Positions 9,310-18,202 of a stretch of DNA of 64,000 nucleotides are shown here, one piece after another. Position 1 is the first letter of the stretch, and every line of letters starts with the position of its first letter. The position numbers and the translations under genes are program-made. The stretch spans positions 1-64,000 of the forward strand of contig APJY01000002.1 in NCBI GenBank assembly GCA_000389735.1, written 5' to 3'. The stretch comes from Sulfolobales archaeon Acd1 (lineage in GTDB: Archaea > Thermoproteota > Thermoprotei_A > Sulfolobales > Sulfolobaceae). The notes below the pieces were generated by a model, which worked only from the letters and a program-made list of their open reading frames with translations, was not told the DNA's origin and did not search any database.

Positions 9310-10346
9310 AGTTCAACCCTCGAGTTCTCCCCTACTACTAGCTTAACCCATCTCTTACCCTTCACCACGCTCGAATTGTTACCTACTAGAGAATCCATCA
9401 TGGACACGCCTTCAACCTTCACGTTGTCCAGAACTACACTGTACTCTATCTCGCTGTTCCTCACCTCACAATCGTCCCCTATTGAAGTGAACGGGCCTAC
9501 GTAGGAGTTCATTACCTTAGTCCCCTTCCCTATATAAGCAGGGCCCCTAACGGTCGAGCTCTCAACCAACGCCCCTTTCTCTATTATCACTCTGCCGTCA
9601 ACTGATGAGTCCCTGACCTCTCCTTCTATCCTTCTCTCGGCGTACTTGTCCAAAAGGAAGGAGTTAGCCTCAAGTATGTCCTTAGGCGTGCCAGTGTCCT
9701 TCCACCAGCCGTCTATTATCCTGTATTCGACCTCCCTGCCCCTGTCGATTAGCCCTTGTATCGCGTCAGTTATCTCTAACTCGCCTCTCCAAGAGGGTTT
9801 AAGGTCTTCGATAACGTCGAATATCTCCTTCGTAAACCCGTAAACCCCTACTAGGGCGAGGTCTGAAATCCTCTCCTTAGGCTTCTCAACTAGCTTAACC
9901 ACTTTCCCCTCTTTTATCACAGCCACGCCGAAGCGGTTAGGGTTGTCGACCTTCGCTAAAAGTATTGAGGCCGAGCCCTTGAAGGAAAGGAATGAGGAGA
10001 GGTCGTCGTAAGGAACTATATTATCTCCTAAGTAAACCAAAAACCTGTCTTCAGTTATCACGTCCTTAACTCTGTAAACGGCGTCGGCCAACCCCCTAGC
10101 CTTGCCTTGATACACGTAAGTTATTTTAACCCCGAAACGCGAGCCATCACCGTAATACTCTACAACCTTATTCGGGTTGTTATCTCCCAGGATTATTACA
10201 ACATCGCGGATCCCCGAATCCCTCAACTGCTCTAAGACCCATTGGGAGACGGGCTTTCCTGCAATTTTTATCAACTGCTTAGGCCCCGTGTGAGTTAGAG
10301 GCCTTAACCTGGTTCCCTGACCGCCGTGTAGGATCACTCCCTGCAT
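9306..10346 (-). CDS. rfbA: Glucose-1-phosphate thymidylyltransferase, long archaeal form
   Basis: A 346-aa nucleotidyltransferase making dTDP-glucose from dTTP and glucose 1-phosphate. The N-terminal signature GGQGTRLRPLTHTGPKQL and the VYLGDN metal site near residue 105 identify it. Residues from about 245 on form a left-handed beta-helix of short hexapeptide-like repeats (VIIEKGALVESSTV, AYIGKGTKVMNS), a tail absent from the short bacterial enzyme and typical of archaeal sugar-1-phosphate nucleotidyltransferases, some of which accept several sugars. It abuts rfbD with no gap and overlaps rfbB. Confidence 0.92.
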   Translation of the reverse strand: MQGVILHGGQGTRLRPLTHTGPKQLIKIAGKPVSQWVLEQLRDSGIRDVVIILGDNNPNKVVEYYGDGSRFGVKITYVYQGKARGLADAVYRVKDVITEDRFLVYLGDNIVPYDDLSSFLSFKGSASILLAKVDNPNRFGVAVIKEGKVVKLVEKPKERISDLALVGVYGFTKEIFDVIEDLKPSWRGELEITDAIQGLIDRGREVEYRIIDGWWKDTGTPKDILEANSFLLDKYAERRIEGEVRDSSVDGRVIIEKGALVESSTVRGPAYIGKGTKVMNSYVGPFTSIGDDCEVRNSEIEYSVVLDNVKVEGVSMMDSLVGNNSSVVKGKRWVKLVVGENSRVEL

Positions 10347-11171
10347 TTAAACCACCATGTAACGCAAGTTCTCGTCTAATGAATAGAAGTCGACTGAAAG
10401 CATTTTCTTTGCTTTAGTAATATCCAAAGAGGAGTCGAAGGGTCTCCTCGCGATCCACCCCTTTACGTAGTCCACCTCTTTAACCCCGCCAGGTAGATTG
10501 AACTTCTCCTTAATCTTCGTCGCCAAATCTACTCTAGAAACCCTCTCTCCCGCGACGTTCAATACCCCCGTTTTCCTATGGTTGATCAATTCGGAGATCG
10601 CCTCAGCCAATTTTTTAGCAGAAATAGGTGAATAATAGCCCTTAAACGCGTGAACCTCCCCTCCCTCCTTCAACGTCCTGTATGCGTAAACTGGAAAACC
10701 CTTATGCCTGAACACCCCTGAAGTCCTTATAACGAGGCTGTCGTCGTAAGATAGTGCGTAAGTTTCGCCGAGGAGTTTGGTTAAGCCGTAGTAATTGATA
10801 GGGTTTGGCAAGTCCTCCTCCTTGTAAAGCCCCTTCTCACCGTCGAATACGTAATCTGTGCTTATGTGGATTAGGTAAGCTTCCACAACGCGGGACGCCC
10901 TAACGATGTGTTTCACCGCCTCAGCGTTTACCTTGAAGGCTAAACCCCTCTCTACCTCGCACTTATCCACGTCAGTTAGTGAGGCCGTGTTTATTATGAC
11001 GTCCGGCCTCTTCTTGATAATGAAGTCCTCCACCGCCGAGTAATCAGTTAAATCGAGTTTGTGACCGCCTTGCACTTCCTTAGTGTTGTAGACCTTGATG
11101 ACGTCTCCTTTTAACACATTAGAGAGCTCAGTCCCTAACTGTCCCGAGGCACCAGTTATCAATATTCGCAT
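10347..11171 (-). CDS. rfbD: dTDP-4-dehydrorhamnose reductase
   Basis: A 274-aa NAD(P)H-dependent reductase, last step of dTDP-L-rhamnose synthesis. It opens with the Rossmann motif ITGASGQLGTEL, has ISTDYVFDG near residue 105 and the catalytic YxxxK as YYGLTKLLGE near 128. It lies directly upstream of rfbA in the transcript. A 129-bp gap with two inverted repeats separates it from rfbC, so it may have its own promoter. Confidence 0.93.
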   Translation of the reverse strand: MRILITGASGQLGTELSNVLKGDVIKVYNTKEVQGGHKLDLTDYSAVEDFIIKKRPDVIINTASLTDVDKCEVERGLAFKVNAEAVKHIVRASRVVEAYLIHISTDYVFDGEKGLYKEEDLPNPINYYGLTKLLGETYALSYDDSLVIRTSGVFRHKGFPVYAYRTLKEGGEVHAFKGYYSPISAKKLAEAISELINHRKTGVLNVAGERVSRVDLATKIKEKFNLPGGVKEVDYVKGWIARRPFDSSLDITKAKKMLSVDFYSLDENLRYMVV

Positions 11172-11224
11172 GATATGAACGATTTAAAACAGAAAAAATA
11201 AGGGTTTTGGTTAAGATAGTGTAA

Positions 11225-11285
11225 CTGAACTAGACATCAATTCGGTTCAGAGCTTAATGGTGTGAGAAGTAAGAACCACTTCTCA
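11225..11285. repeat. Two inverted repeats between rfbC and rfbD
   Basis: CTGAAC (11225-11230) pairs with GTTCAG (11245-11250) around 14 bases. TGAGAAGT (11263-11270) pairs perfectly with ACTTCTCA (11278-11285) around a 7-base loop. Both lie just past the rfbC stop and ahead of rfbD on the minus strand, so they could end or attenuate the rfbC transcript, or bind a regulator of rfbDAB. They are seen directly; the role is inference. Confidence 0.5.
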
Positions 11286-11300
11286 TAACTTTAGGTCAAC

Positions 11301-11840
11301 TCATCCCCAATCCTCAAATACCTCAGCTCTCTCTAACGGTGGGCACTTCGCATCCTTTTCGCTGACTATCACGTTCTTTATAGGCCAGTCTATCGTCGTG
11401 TAATTCACGCACCTCTCGTGAGGCAGTGAATACTCGTTATGTGTTACGAAATATAATACCGTAGAGTCCTCTAGCGCCTGAAAGCCGTGCGCGAATCCTG
11501 GAGGTATCCACAACATGTAATGGTTATCATCACTCAGTTCGGCTTGAACGTATTTACCGAAGCTTTTTGATTTCTTCCTTATGTCTACTGCTGCGTCTAT
11601 TATCCTCCCCTTCATCACCGTAACTATCTTACCTTGCTCCTTCGGCGGTAATTGGTAATGTAGGCCCCTCACGACTCCGGGTTTGGAAAACGAAACGTTA
11701 GCTTGTTTTGGAGCAGGAATATCCATTTTCCTGAATTCGGACTCCTTAAATATTTCCTTAAAATACCCTCTATTATCTGGGAATACTCTAGGCTTTATCA
11801 AAATCACACCTAAGCCTAGTTCCTCAAATTCAAATGGCAT
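11301..11840 (-). CDS. rfbC: dTDP-4-dehydrorhamnose 3,5-epimerase
   Basis: A 179-aa cupin-fold epimerase, third step of dTDP-L-rhamnose synthesis. Family hallmarks are RVFPDNRGYFKE near residue 20, RGLHYQLPPKEQGKIV with the catalytic histidine near 60, and WIPPGFAHGFQ near 115. Length is normal. A TATA-like CCTTAAAG on the minus strand (about 11866-11873) lies 26-30 bases before the ATG at 11840, which fits a leaderless or near-leaderless transcript for the rhamnose genes. With rfbD, rfbA and rfbB the pathway is complete. Confidence 0.94.
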   Translation of the reverse strand: MPFEFEELGLGVILIKPRVFPDNRGYFKEIFKESEFRKMDIPAPKQANVSFSKPGVVRGLHYQLPPKEQGKIVTVMKGRIIDAAVDIRKKSKSFGKYVQAELSDDNHYMLWIPPGFAHGFQALEDSTVLYFVTHNEYSLPHERCVNYTTIDWPIKNVIVSEKDAKCPPLERAEVFEDWG

Positions 11841-11950
11841 CAGGAGTAAAAGTAATGAAAAACTTTAAGGTTTTCGAATTCGATGTTGTTATCGTAGCTT
11901 TGACTCGAACCGTTGAAAAGGTAACAGAAGTAGGGGTTGCCGTATGTACC

Positions 11951-14515
11951 TCACTCCGCCAGGAGCTTGTCGAAGACGTAGTTGAGCAACCCCCCGCTCT
12001 TAATGTATTGGACCTCCACGTTGGTTTCGACCCTAGCCACTCCTTTGACCTCAATCGCCCTGCCGTCCGGCTTCTTGAACACGACTGTCACCTCCTTCCT
12101 CGGGGTCAGGTCCTTCAGGCCTATGATCGATACCAGCTCCTCCCCCGTGAGGTTCAGCGACTTCACGTCCTGCACCTGGACGGGTACGACGCCCATAGCG
12201 ACGAGGTTGCTCCTGTGTATCCTCTCGAAGCTCTCGGCTATAACGGCCCTGACTCCCAGGAGTGCCGTCACCTTGGCGGCCCAATCCCTTGAGCTTCCGG
12301 AGCCGTACTGCTTGCCCGCGACTAGGACCAGAGGGACTCCCCTCCTCTTGTACTCCATGGCGGCCTCGTAGACCGTGACGACCTTTCCTTCGGGCAGGAG
12401 CTTCGTGAACCCTCCCTCCCTATCAGCCATTAGGTTCCTGAGCTTGGGGTTCGCGAAGCCGCCCCTGAGCATGACCTCGTGGTTCCCCCTCCTGGCGCCG
12501 TAGGTGTTAAGGTCTTTCTCGCCCAGCTCCCTCAGGTACTTCCCGGCGGGCGACTCTGGGTCTATATTACCCGCAGGGGAGATGTGGTCCGTCGTTATCT
12601 TGTCCCCCAGAAGCAGGAGTATCCTGGCGTCGACGACGTCCTCGTCGTTCTTCCTCCTCTCGGAGAACCAGGGCGGCATCCTTATGTAAGTTGACCCCTC
12701 GTCCCATTCGTACAGCTCCCCTTCGGGCGCCTTCAGGGACTTCCACCTCTCGTCCCCCTCCAGAATGTTGCCGTACTTCTTCAGGAAGTACTCCGGCCTA
12801 AGCGCCTTGAGGTAGAGCTCCTTGACCTCGCTAGGCCTGGGCCACAGATCCCTGAGGTAGACAGCCCTCCCGTTGGGGTCGAAGCCTATCGGGTCCTCCA
12901 AAAGGTTAACGTCTATCCTGCCAGCCAGGGCGAAGGCCACGACCAGCGGGGGAGAGGCTAAATAGGTCCCCTTCAGGAGGGGGTTTATCCTGCCCTCGAA
13001 GTTCCTGTTCCCGCTTATCACCCCGAAGGCCTCTATCCCTTGCTCCCTTATGTCGGCCTCTACCTTAGGAGGCAACGGGCCGGCGTTGCCTATGCACGTC
13101 ATACAGCCGAAGCCGACTATGTGGAAGCCCAGGGCCTGGAAGTACGGGGTCAAGCCCAAAGCGTCCAAGTACTCCTGGACCACTATGGAGCCGGGCGAGA
13201 AGCTGGTCTTCACGTAACCGGGGACCCTCAGGCCGAGCTCCACCGCCCTCTTAGCTAAGAGGCCGGCCGTCAGGATGAGGCTGGGGTTGGAGGTATTAGT
13301 ACAGCTGGTTATAGAGGCCAGCACCACGGCCCCGTCAAATATTTCCTTCCCCTGCCTCCTCTGCTTCCTCACGGGAGCAGAATCCCTCAGTAGCCTCAGT
13401 GGGACCCTCTCGTCGGGGTTCCTCGGTCCCGCGACGGAGGGCTCCACCTCGCTTAAGTCGACCTCCACCACCTCTGAGTATTCCGGCTGCTCGCTCCCGT
13501 CGTACCAAAGGGAGTTGACCTCGGCGTAGTCCTTGACGATCTCCCCGTTCCTGGCGGTCCGGTTGAGGAACTCGACCACCTGCTCGTCTATCGGGAAGTA
13601 CCCTACAGTCGCCCCGTACTCGGGGGCCATGTTAGCGATCGTCGCCCTGTCGGGGACCGTTAAAGAGGAGAGCCCTGGGCCGAAGAACTCGACGAACTTC
13701 CCGACCACGTTCTTCTTCCTCAGCAGCTCAGTTATGTACAGGGCCAAGTCGGTCGCCGTTACCCCCTCGTTGAGCTCGCCGACCAGCTTGACCCCAACGA
13801 CCTCGGGCACCGTCATGTAGTAGGGCTCGCCCAGCATCACCGCTTCGGCCTCAAGTCCTCCCACGCCCCAGCTCAGGACTCCTATCCCGTTAGCCATCGT
13901 GGTGTGGCTGTCGGTGCCGATCACGACCTCGGGGAAAGCGTAGAGCTTCCCCCTCAGCTCCCTTAAGTCCACCACCTTGCTCAAGTACTCCAGGTTCACC
14001 TGGTGGATTATGCCCGACCCCGGCGGGAAGACCCTGAGGTTCCTGAAGGCCCTCTGAGCCCACTTTAGGAACCTATACCTCTCCTCGTTCCTCCTGTACT
14101 CCAAGTCCCTGTTCAGGAGGAGGGAGTAGGCGGTCCCGTAATAATCGACGCTGACCGAGTGGTCAATTATTAAATCGCTCTGAATGACCGGGTTCACCCT
14201 TGAGGGGTCCTTGCCCCTTTTCTTCAGCTCCGTCCTCATGGCGGCCAAATCGACCAGAAGGGGGACTCCCGTGTAGTCCTGCATTATGACCCTGGTCGGC
14301 ATGAAGGCGAACTCCTGACCTACCTTCCTTCTGGCCAGGACCTCGAAGTCCTGCTCCGACACCTTGTAGCCGTCGAGGTTCCTCATCACGTTTTCGAGGA
14401 GAACCCTTAGGGAGTAGGGGAGCTTGCTTACCTTCAACCCGAGCTCCTCGAGCTGGGAGAGGGGGAAGTAGTAAGCCCTCTTGCCCCCGAAGCTGCCCTG
14501 AGCGTCCTTGAACAT
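11951..14515 (-). CDS. acnA: Aconitate hydratase
   Basis: An 854-aa aconitase A/IRP1-type enzyme interconverting citrate and isocitrate in the TCA cycle. The [4Fe-4S] ligands are in SCTNTSNPS and GFGCMTCIGNAGP, and the substrate-binding region includes IGTDSHTTMANGIG. The swivel domain with GARRGNHEVMLRGGF and AGKQYGSGSSRDWAAK is complete, so the enzyme is full length. It is monocistronic and divergent from the nucleotidyltransferase gene at 14562. Confidence 0.96.
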   Translation of the reverse strand: MFKDAQGSFGGKRAYYFPLSQLEELGLKVSKLPYSLRVLLENVMRNLDGYKVSEQDFEVLARRKVGQEFAFMPTRVIMQDYTGVPLLVDLAAMRTELKKRGKDPSRVNPVIQSDLIIDHSVSVDYYGTAYSLLLNRDLEYRRNEERYRFLKWAQRAFRNLRVFPPGSGIIHQVNLEYLSKVVDLRELRGKLYAFPEVVIGTDSHTTMANGIGVLSWGVGGLEAEAVMLGEPYYMTVPEVVGVKLVGELNEGVTATDLALYITELLRKKNVVGKFVEFFGPGLSSLTVPDRATIANMAPEYGATVGYFPIDEQVVEFLNRTARNGEIVKDYAEVNSLWYDGSEQPEYSEVVEVDLSEVEPSVAGPRNPDERVPLRLLRDSAPVRKQRRQGKEIFDGAVVLASITSCTNTSNPSLILTAGLLAKRAVELGLRVPGYVKTSFSPGSIVVQEYLDALGLTPYFQALGFHIVGFGCMTCIGNAGPLPPKVEADIREQGIEAFGVISGNRNFEGRINPLLKGTYLASPPLVVAFALAGRIDVNLLEDPIGFDPNGRAVYLRDLWPRPSEVKELYLKALRPEYFLKKYGNILEGDERWKSLKAPEGELYEWDEGSTYIRMPPWFSERRKNDEDVVDARILLLLGDKITTDHISPAGNIDPESPAGKYLRELGEKDLNTYGARRGNHEVMLRGGFANPKLRNLMADREGGFTKLLPEGKVVTVYEAAMEYKRRGVPLVLVAGKQYGSGSSRDWAAKVTALLGVRAVIAESFERIHRSNLVAMGVVPVQVQDVKSLNLTGEELVSIIGLKDLTPRKEVTVVFKKPDGRAIEVKGVARVETNVEVQYIKSGGLLNYVFDKLLAE

Positions 14516-14561
14516 TTGAACCGCGGTGAACTCTTTACATTTAACGTCTTATAACGTATTT

Positions 14562-15299
14562 GTGAGTCTAGAGGAGCTCAAGGGACTCTGCCAAAAGGGA
14601 GCCAAGGCTATCGCGGTCTTCGGAAGCTACGTTAGAGCGAAGGACTACGTCGAGGGGGTATCAGACCTGAACGTCTTCGCCCTGACGAGGGATAAGCAGC
14701 TACTACTAGAGCTGGCGAGCATGGGGTACTCGCCGGTTATGCTCGACGAGGAGAGCCTAAGACAACTGTGTGAGGCCGGCGACCCCCTGTGCTATTACGT
14801 GCTTTACGACTCGAAGGTCCTGTGCGGCTCGCTCCCCCGAGTATCATTCAAGCTCACTGACGGAACCTGCAGGAAGCTCAGGGATCAGGCGATAAACAGC
14901 TTCTGTTTCGCGATAGAATCTCACTTCCGCTCCGACGAGCTCAACTCCGTGAGGTACGCCTTCAAGGCGATTAAGCTCTCCGTAGCTTACAGGGTCTGTA
15001 GGGATAAGAACAGGGTGATAGTTTCCAACGACGAGGCTGAGAGTAGCTGTAAGGAGCTGAACCTTGCCGGTTGCTCCGAGATGAAGGACTTGCTCATGAT
15101 GATGAGGCTCAAGCTCAAGCTCACGACTTGGGCCCTCGACAGGATAGCCCAAGCCCTGTCGAATAACTTGGACTTACCTGTGCCGACCGCGAGCGAGCTG
15201 ATGAGGGAATACGGAGACCACGTGGCCAAACTCGTTTACGACAACGGGGTTTGGAGGGTGTTACTTAAGGACGGCAAGTGGGACTCGTTCAAGAAATAA
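14562..15299 (+). CDS. Nucleotidyltransferase-fold protein with helical C-terminal domain
   Basis: The N-terminal third has the minimal nucleotidyltransferase signature: GSYVRAKDYVEGVSDLNVF, where the usual second acidic residue is changed to DLN, so activity is doubtful. The remainder is mostly helical with FAIESHFRS and RYAFKAIKLSVAYRVC segments, reminiscent of a HEPN-type helical domain. I chose GTG at 14562 rather than the in-frame GTG at 14526, because 14526 lies only 10 bases from the aconitase start and a TTTACATTTAA promoter-like stretch would fall inside the gene. Function unknown; possibly an inactive MNT-HEPN relative. Confidence 0.7.
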   Translation: MSLEELKGLCQKGAKAIAVFGSYVRAKDYVEGVSDLNVFALTRDKQLLLELASMGYSPVMLDEESLRQLCEAGDPLCYYVLYDSKVLCGSLPRVSFKLTDGTCRKLRDQAINSFCFAIESHFRSDELNSVRYAFKAIKLSVAYRVCRDKNRVIVSNDEAESSCKELNLAGCSEMKDLLMMMRLKLKLTTWALDRIAQALSNNLDLPVPTASELMREYGDHVAKLVYDNGVWRVLLKDGKWDSFKK

Positions 15300-15343
15300 A
15301 AAGAAATTTAATCTTGCTCATCGAGAACTTAAAGTGATAAGCT

Positions 15344-15823
15344 ATGCCCCAGAGGGAAACCGGACAGTATCAGAAGGACGAACAGAGGGATCTGGAGAGG
15401 GCCGAGGAGTACGAGCATACCACCATGAGGGCTTCCGCGATCGGCACCAACAAGTTCGAGCTCAGCACCGGGATAATCATTGCGGCCAGGTTCGCGGACA
15501 AGCTGAGGAGGGTGGCCCTGGTAGCCTTCGGGAAGATGGTTGACAGGAACGTAGTGCTGAGGGACGTTGCCGAGCTCAATCAGGAGCTTTACGAGGAGAT
15601 AGTCAACAAAAGGAAGATCGGGAAGCTGGACGTGATTAGGATAGTCGTTGACGCGGAGTACGACGAGAAGGAGAACAAGATAAAGTTCTCGAATATCAGG
15701 ATCCAACATTTCGTCCCTGAGGACGAGTGTGCCTCGAGGGAGAACCTAGAGAGGCTTCAGAAAGAGAACGAGGAGTTGAGGTCGAAGCTCGAGAAGATCA
15801 AGCAGATGTTGACCGCTCTCTGA
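15344..15823 (+). CDS. Conserved crenarchaeal protein (DUF2258-like)
   Basis: A 159-aa soluble protein with a compact domain (residues 30-125: STGIIIAARFADKLRRVALVAF, split as STGIIIAARFADKL and RRVALVAF) and a C-terminal coiled coil rich in Glu and Lys from about 133 (ENLERLQKENEELRSKLE). The core looks like an Alba-type nucleic-acid-binding fold (AARFADKLRRVALVAF followed by beta strands), and from memory the family is DUF2258; both are tentative. ATG start. It is followed 57 bases on by htpX in the same direction. Confidence 0.7.
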   Translation: MPQRETGQYQKDEQRDLERAEEYEHTTMRASAIGTNKFELSTGIIIAARFADKLRRVALVAFGKMVDRNVVLRDVAELNQELYEEIVNKRKIGKLDVIRIVVDAEYDEKENKIKFSNIRIQHFVPEDECASRENLERLQKENEELRSKLEKIKQMLTAL

Positions 15824-15880
15824 CGGCTCCCGTAAGATTTCTTTAGCCTTTTTTCGAGAGTAGCACGGAGTGCCGGCGTA

Positions 15881-16825
15881 ATGGACGTAGAGGGTAGGCT
15901 CAAACTCACTATAGCGATAGCGGGGATAATGACAGTTGTCTTTGAGTACCTGATTCTCAGGTTCCTTCTCGGCCTTGTTGGAATTCCCGCCATCGCCACC
16001 GTACCCTTCCTAGGGATCTTCTTCCTCTTCCAGTACTTGATCGGGCCGGTGATATTGAGTAGGAACTTGATTGAGGTAAAGCCGGGAGACGCGCAGTACG
16101 GCTGGCTCTATGATATGGTCTCGAGCTTGGCCTACGCGGCCGGATTCAAGAAGCCCCCTAGGGTTTTCGTCGCCGACGAGCCCTTTCCTAACGCGTTCGC
16201 GTTCGGGAGCGTGATATCCGGTAACAGAGTCGCCGTCACTATGCCCCTGATGAACATAGCGACCCCGGAGGAGCTGAGGGCTGTCATCGGGCACGAGCTT
16301 GGCCACCTCAAGCACAGGGACGTGGAGCTGGGCATAGCCATCGGCCTTATCCCTACTGCCCTCGGTTACGTCGCTTGGTTCCTCATGAACGCCGGATACA
16401 TGGCCCTAGTCTTCGCGACCGTGGAAGAGGATTTAATTTTCGGATTACTCATGTTGGCGATAGGCGCCTTCCTTTACGCGATCACGGTTTTCCTACAGAT
16501 TTTCGTGTTGTGGTTCAACAGGCTCAGAGAGAGCTACGCTGATTTACACGCTTTCCAACTCTTAGGGAGGGACTCCGCTCCCCTCGCGACGGCGCTGGCG
16601 AAGATAGTGATTTACATGCAAAACGTCAGGGTGGATCCCTTCACGGGGACTGTGGTGACGGCGAACGCGGTTAAGATACCTACAAACCAACCCTTCGAAC
16701 TGGTAAGGGAGTGGCTAAGCCAGAAAACTTCCGTCTTCATGGATCTGTTCTCCACGCACCCCCATCCTGCAAAAAGGGTTCAGATGTTGAACAAGCTATT
16801 GAGGAAGTACGGCCTCAGCCTTTAG
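15881..16825 (+). CDS. htpX: M48 family membrane metalloprotease (HtpX-like)
   Basis: A 314-aa zinc protease of the HtpX family, which degrades damaged membrane proteins. The zinc motif HELGH is at 138-142, and the third ligand lies in the RESYADLHAF segment near 216. Two N-terminal hydrophobic helices (residues 10-65) and two more in 150-205 anchor it in the membrane with the active site cytosolic. Length and layout are normal. Its 3' end overlaps the convergent small membrane gene by 11 bases. Confidence 0.92.
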   Translation: MDVEGRLKLTIAIAGIMTVVFEYLILRFLLGLVGIPAIATVPFLGIFFLFQYLIGPVILSRNLIEVKPGDAQYGWLYDMVSSLAYAAGFKKPPRVFVADEPFPNAFAFGSVISGNRVAVTMPLMNIATPEELRAVIGHELGHLKHRDVELGIAIGLIPTALGYVAWFLMNAGYMALVFATVEEDLIFGLLMLAIGAFLYAITVFLQIFVLWFNRLRESYADLHAFQLLGRDSAPLATALAKIVIYMQNVRVDPFTGTVVTANAVKIPTNQPFELVREWLSQKTSVFMDLFSTHPHPAKRVQMLNKLLRKYGLSL

Positions 16826-17126
16826 CGAGCCCTATAACGAAACCGATTATGAAGGCGATCGAGTTATAAGGAATGAACTTCACGATCTCCTGAGCGCCGC
16901 CCGCGTAACTCTGCAGCTTCACGAGGGAGGAATTGAGCAAGGCCTCTATCTGCTGAGGGCTGACGTAGCCGGCTACCATTAATAGAATCACTATAGCCAG
17001 GAGGATTAACGCGACAACAAGGACTTTACGAATCAGTATGCCTATAAGCAGGCCCAAAAGGAACGAAATTACCAGCTGGACTATTTCGGCCTCGGTTATA
17101 TTGGAAGGTAGGGCGAGTGCTGTCAT
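16815..17126 (-). CDS. Small hydrophobic membrane protein
   Basis: A 103-aa protein with three probable membrane helices: residues 14-30 (IVQLVISFLLGLLIGIL), 33-54 (KVLVVALILLAIVILLMVAG) and 86-101 (SIAFIIGFVIGLAKG). The two glycine-rich outer helices recall FUN14-like proteins, but I would not assign the family. ATG start. It converges on htpX with an 11-base overlap and is divergent from the 17190 gene, with 63 bases for both promoters. Confidence 0.65.
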   Translation of the reverse strand: MTALALPSNITEAEIVQLVISFLLGLLIGILIRKVLVVALILLAIVILLMVAGYVSPQQIEALLNSSLVKLQSYAGGAQEIVKFIPYNSIAFIIGFVIGLAKG

Positions 17127-17189
17127 CCTTTGGTTCTTTGGATGCGCGCCTAGTTAAAAATTTATTACGAGGCCCCCTCACTTACGCCC

Positions 17190-17690
17190 ATGGCTAAGGT
17201 GGTGAAGTACGAAGTCGTGGCTAAGATCGTTAAGAAGGATCAGAGCGTGGAGTTAAGGAGGATCTTTAGGAAGTTAAAGAACGCGAGGGACTTCGTTTCT
17301 GAAACGATAAAAGGACTGGAGTGCACACCCTTCACGGAAAAGGAAGGGGAGTTGGTGAGGGAGTGTAAGGGGCCTAACGTCAGCGCTAACGTTAGGATAA
17401 TCAAGCACGCGTTGAAGAGGTACGAGGTGACCGTTAAGTCGCCGAACGGGGAGGAGAAGGTAGTCGCCGCGACCCTCAGCGAGGCGCTTAAGGTCGTCCA
17501 AGAGAAAGCCAAGCAGCAGGGGTTGGAGTGCGGTAAGCCGAAGCTCGAGAACGGTGTTAGGACGATAGAGTGTTCGAAAGGAGACACCAAAATGACGGCG
17601 GAAATAAGGGTCCAGAAGGGATCCCTGCCTAAGGATGAGCTTTTCGCCAGGAAGAAATCAAAGCAGACAGCTACCCAAAAGAACAAATAG
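17190..17690 (+). CDS. Tandem-repeat cysteine-containing protein of unknown function
   Basis: A 166-aa lysine-rich soluble protein built from two tandem copies of about 68 residues (7-77 and 78-144). Each starts with YEV, has an amphipathic helix, then GLEC, a turn with a second cysteine (RECKG / IECSKG) and a strand ending in V or I-R-I/V. The four cysteines at 45, 59, 113 and 128 could form one disulfide per repeat. The tail after 150 is basic and disordered. ATG start close behind a TATA-like TTAAAAATTTATTA stretch. I do not recognise the family. Confidence 0.7.
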   Translation: MAKVVKYEVVAKIVKKDQSVELRRIFRKLKNARDFVSETIKGLECTPFTEKEGELVRECKGPNVSANVRIIKHALKRYEVTVKSPNGEEKVVAATLSEALKVVQEKAKQQGLECGKPKLENGVRTIECSKGDTKMTAEIRVQKGSLPKDELFARKKSKQTATQKNK

Positions 17691-17755
17691 CGTTATTTAA
17701 AAATTTTAAAAATTAATGTTTGATTTGAAATTTTGATTATATGAAAAGAATTAGT
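17691..17755. terminator. T-rich convergent terminator region
   Basis: The 65 bases between the convergent genes are almost entirely A and T with T-runs on both strands, as expected of archaeal oligo-T termination in both directions. No hairpin is needed or seen. Confidence 0.45.
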
Positions 17756-18163
17756 TTAGGCCGCCTTAGCTTTCTCTTCTTTAATTCCCGTCGTGTCGCC
17801 GAGCTTGAAGTGCACTTTCAGCTGTATCCTCGTGGCCCCCAGGAGCTCCTCCAGGTCGCCGACGACCTTTTCGTATAGCTCGCCGACGTCCACTTTGTAC
17901 AAGTAGCTAGGCCTACCTTTCCTGCTTTCTTTTTCAACCTGCTTCTCTTTCTTCACGAGACCCATCTCGTACAGGTTCTTGAGGCTCTTGCTTACGGAGG
18001 CCTTCGAGACGTTGAGACTCTTGCTTAACTCCTCGATGGTGGTAGCCTTACCGGTCTCCATCAGATAGTGCAACACCCTTATGTCACTCTCCGAGAGGCC
18101 ATACAGGAACTTCAGTACCTCGTGGACGTCGACCTCTCTCCCAGACAAGGCCCTCATTACCAC
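17756..18163 (-). CDS. Winged-helix transcriptional regulator (Lrs14/MarR-like)
   Basis: A 135-aa DNA-binding protein. Residues 20-90 form a winged helix: LSESDIRVLHYLMETGKATT, the recognition-helix stretch SLNVSKASVSKSLKNLYEMG and a basic wing with KKEKQVEKESRKGRPSYLY. A C-terminal helix (95-115) probably dimerises. Size and layout resemble Lrs14-like regulators of Sulfolobales, which control biofilm, motility and stress genes; that assignment is tentative. Start is GTG at 18163 or ATG at 18157. A perfect 7-bp inverted repeat overlaps its TATA region (18179-18202), which suggests autoregulation. Confidence 0.82.
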   Translation of the reverse strand: MVMRALSGREVDVHEVLKFLYGLSESDIRVLHYLMETGKATTIEELSKSLNVSKASVSKSLKNLYEMGLVKKEKQVEKESRKGRPSYLYKVDVGELYEKVVGDLEELLGATRIQLKVHFKLGDTTGIKEEKAKAA

Positions 18164-18178
18164 AGCTTATTCACCAGG

Positions 18179-18202
18179 TTTAACTGAAATTCTTAAGTTA
18201 AA
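18179..18202. promoter_or_regulatory. Operator-like inverted repeat at the winged-helix gene promoter
   Basis: TTTAACT (18179-18185) and AGTTAAA (18196-18202) are perfect inverted arms around a 10-base AT-rich spacer. The repeat covers the position expected for the minus-strand TATA box, about 26 bases before the start at 18163. A dimeric regulator bound here would block TBP. Confidence 0.45.
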
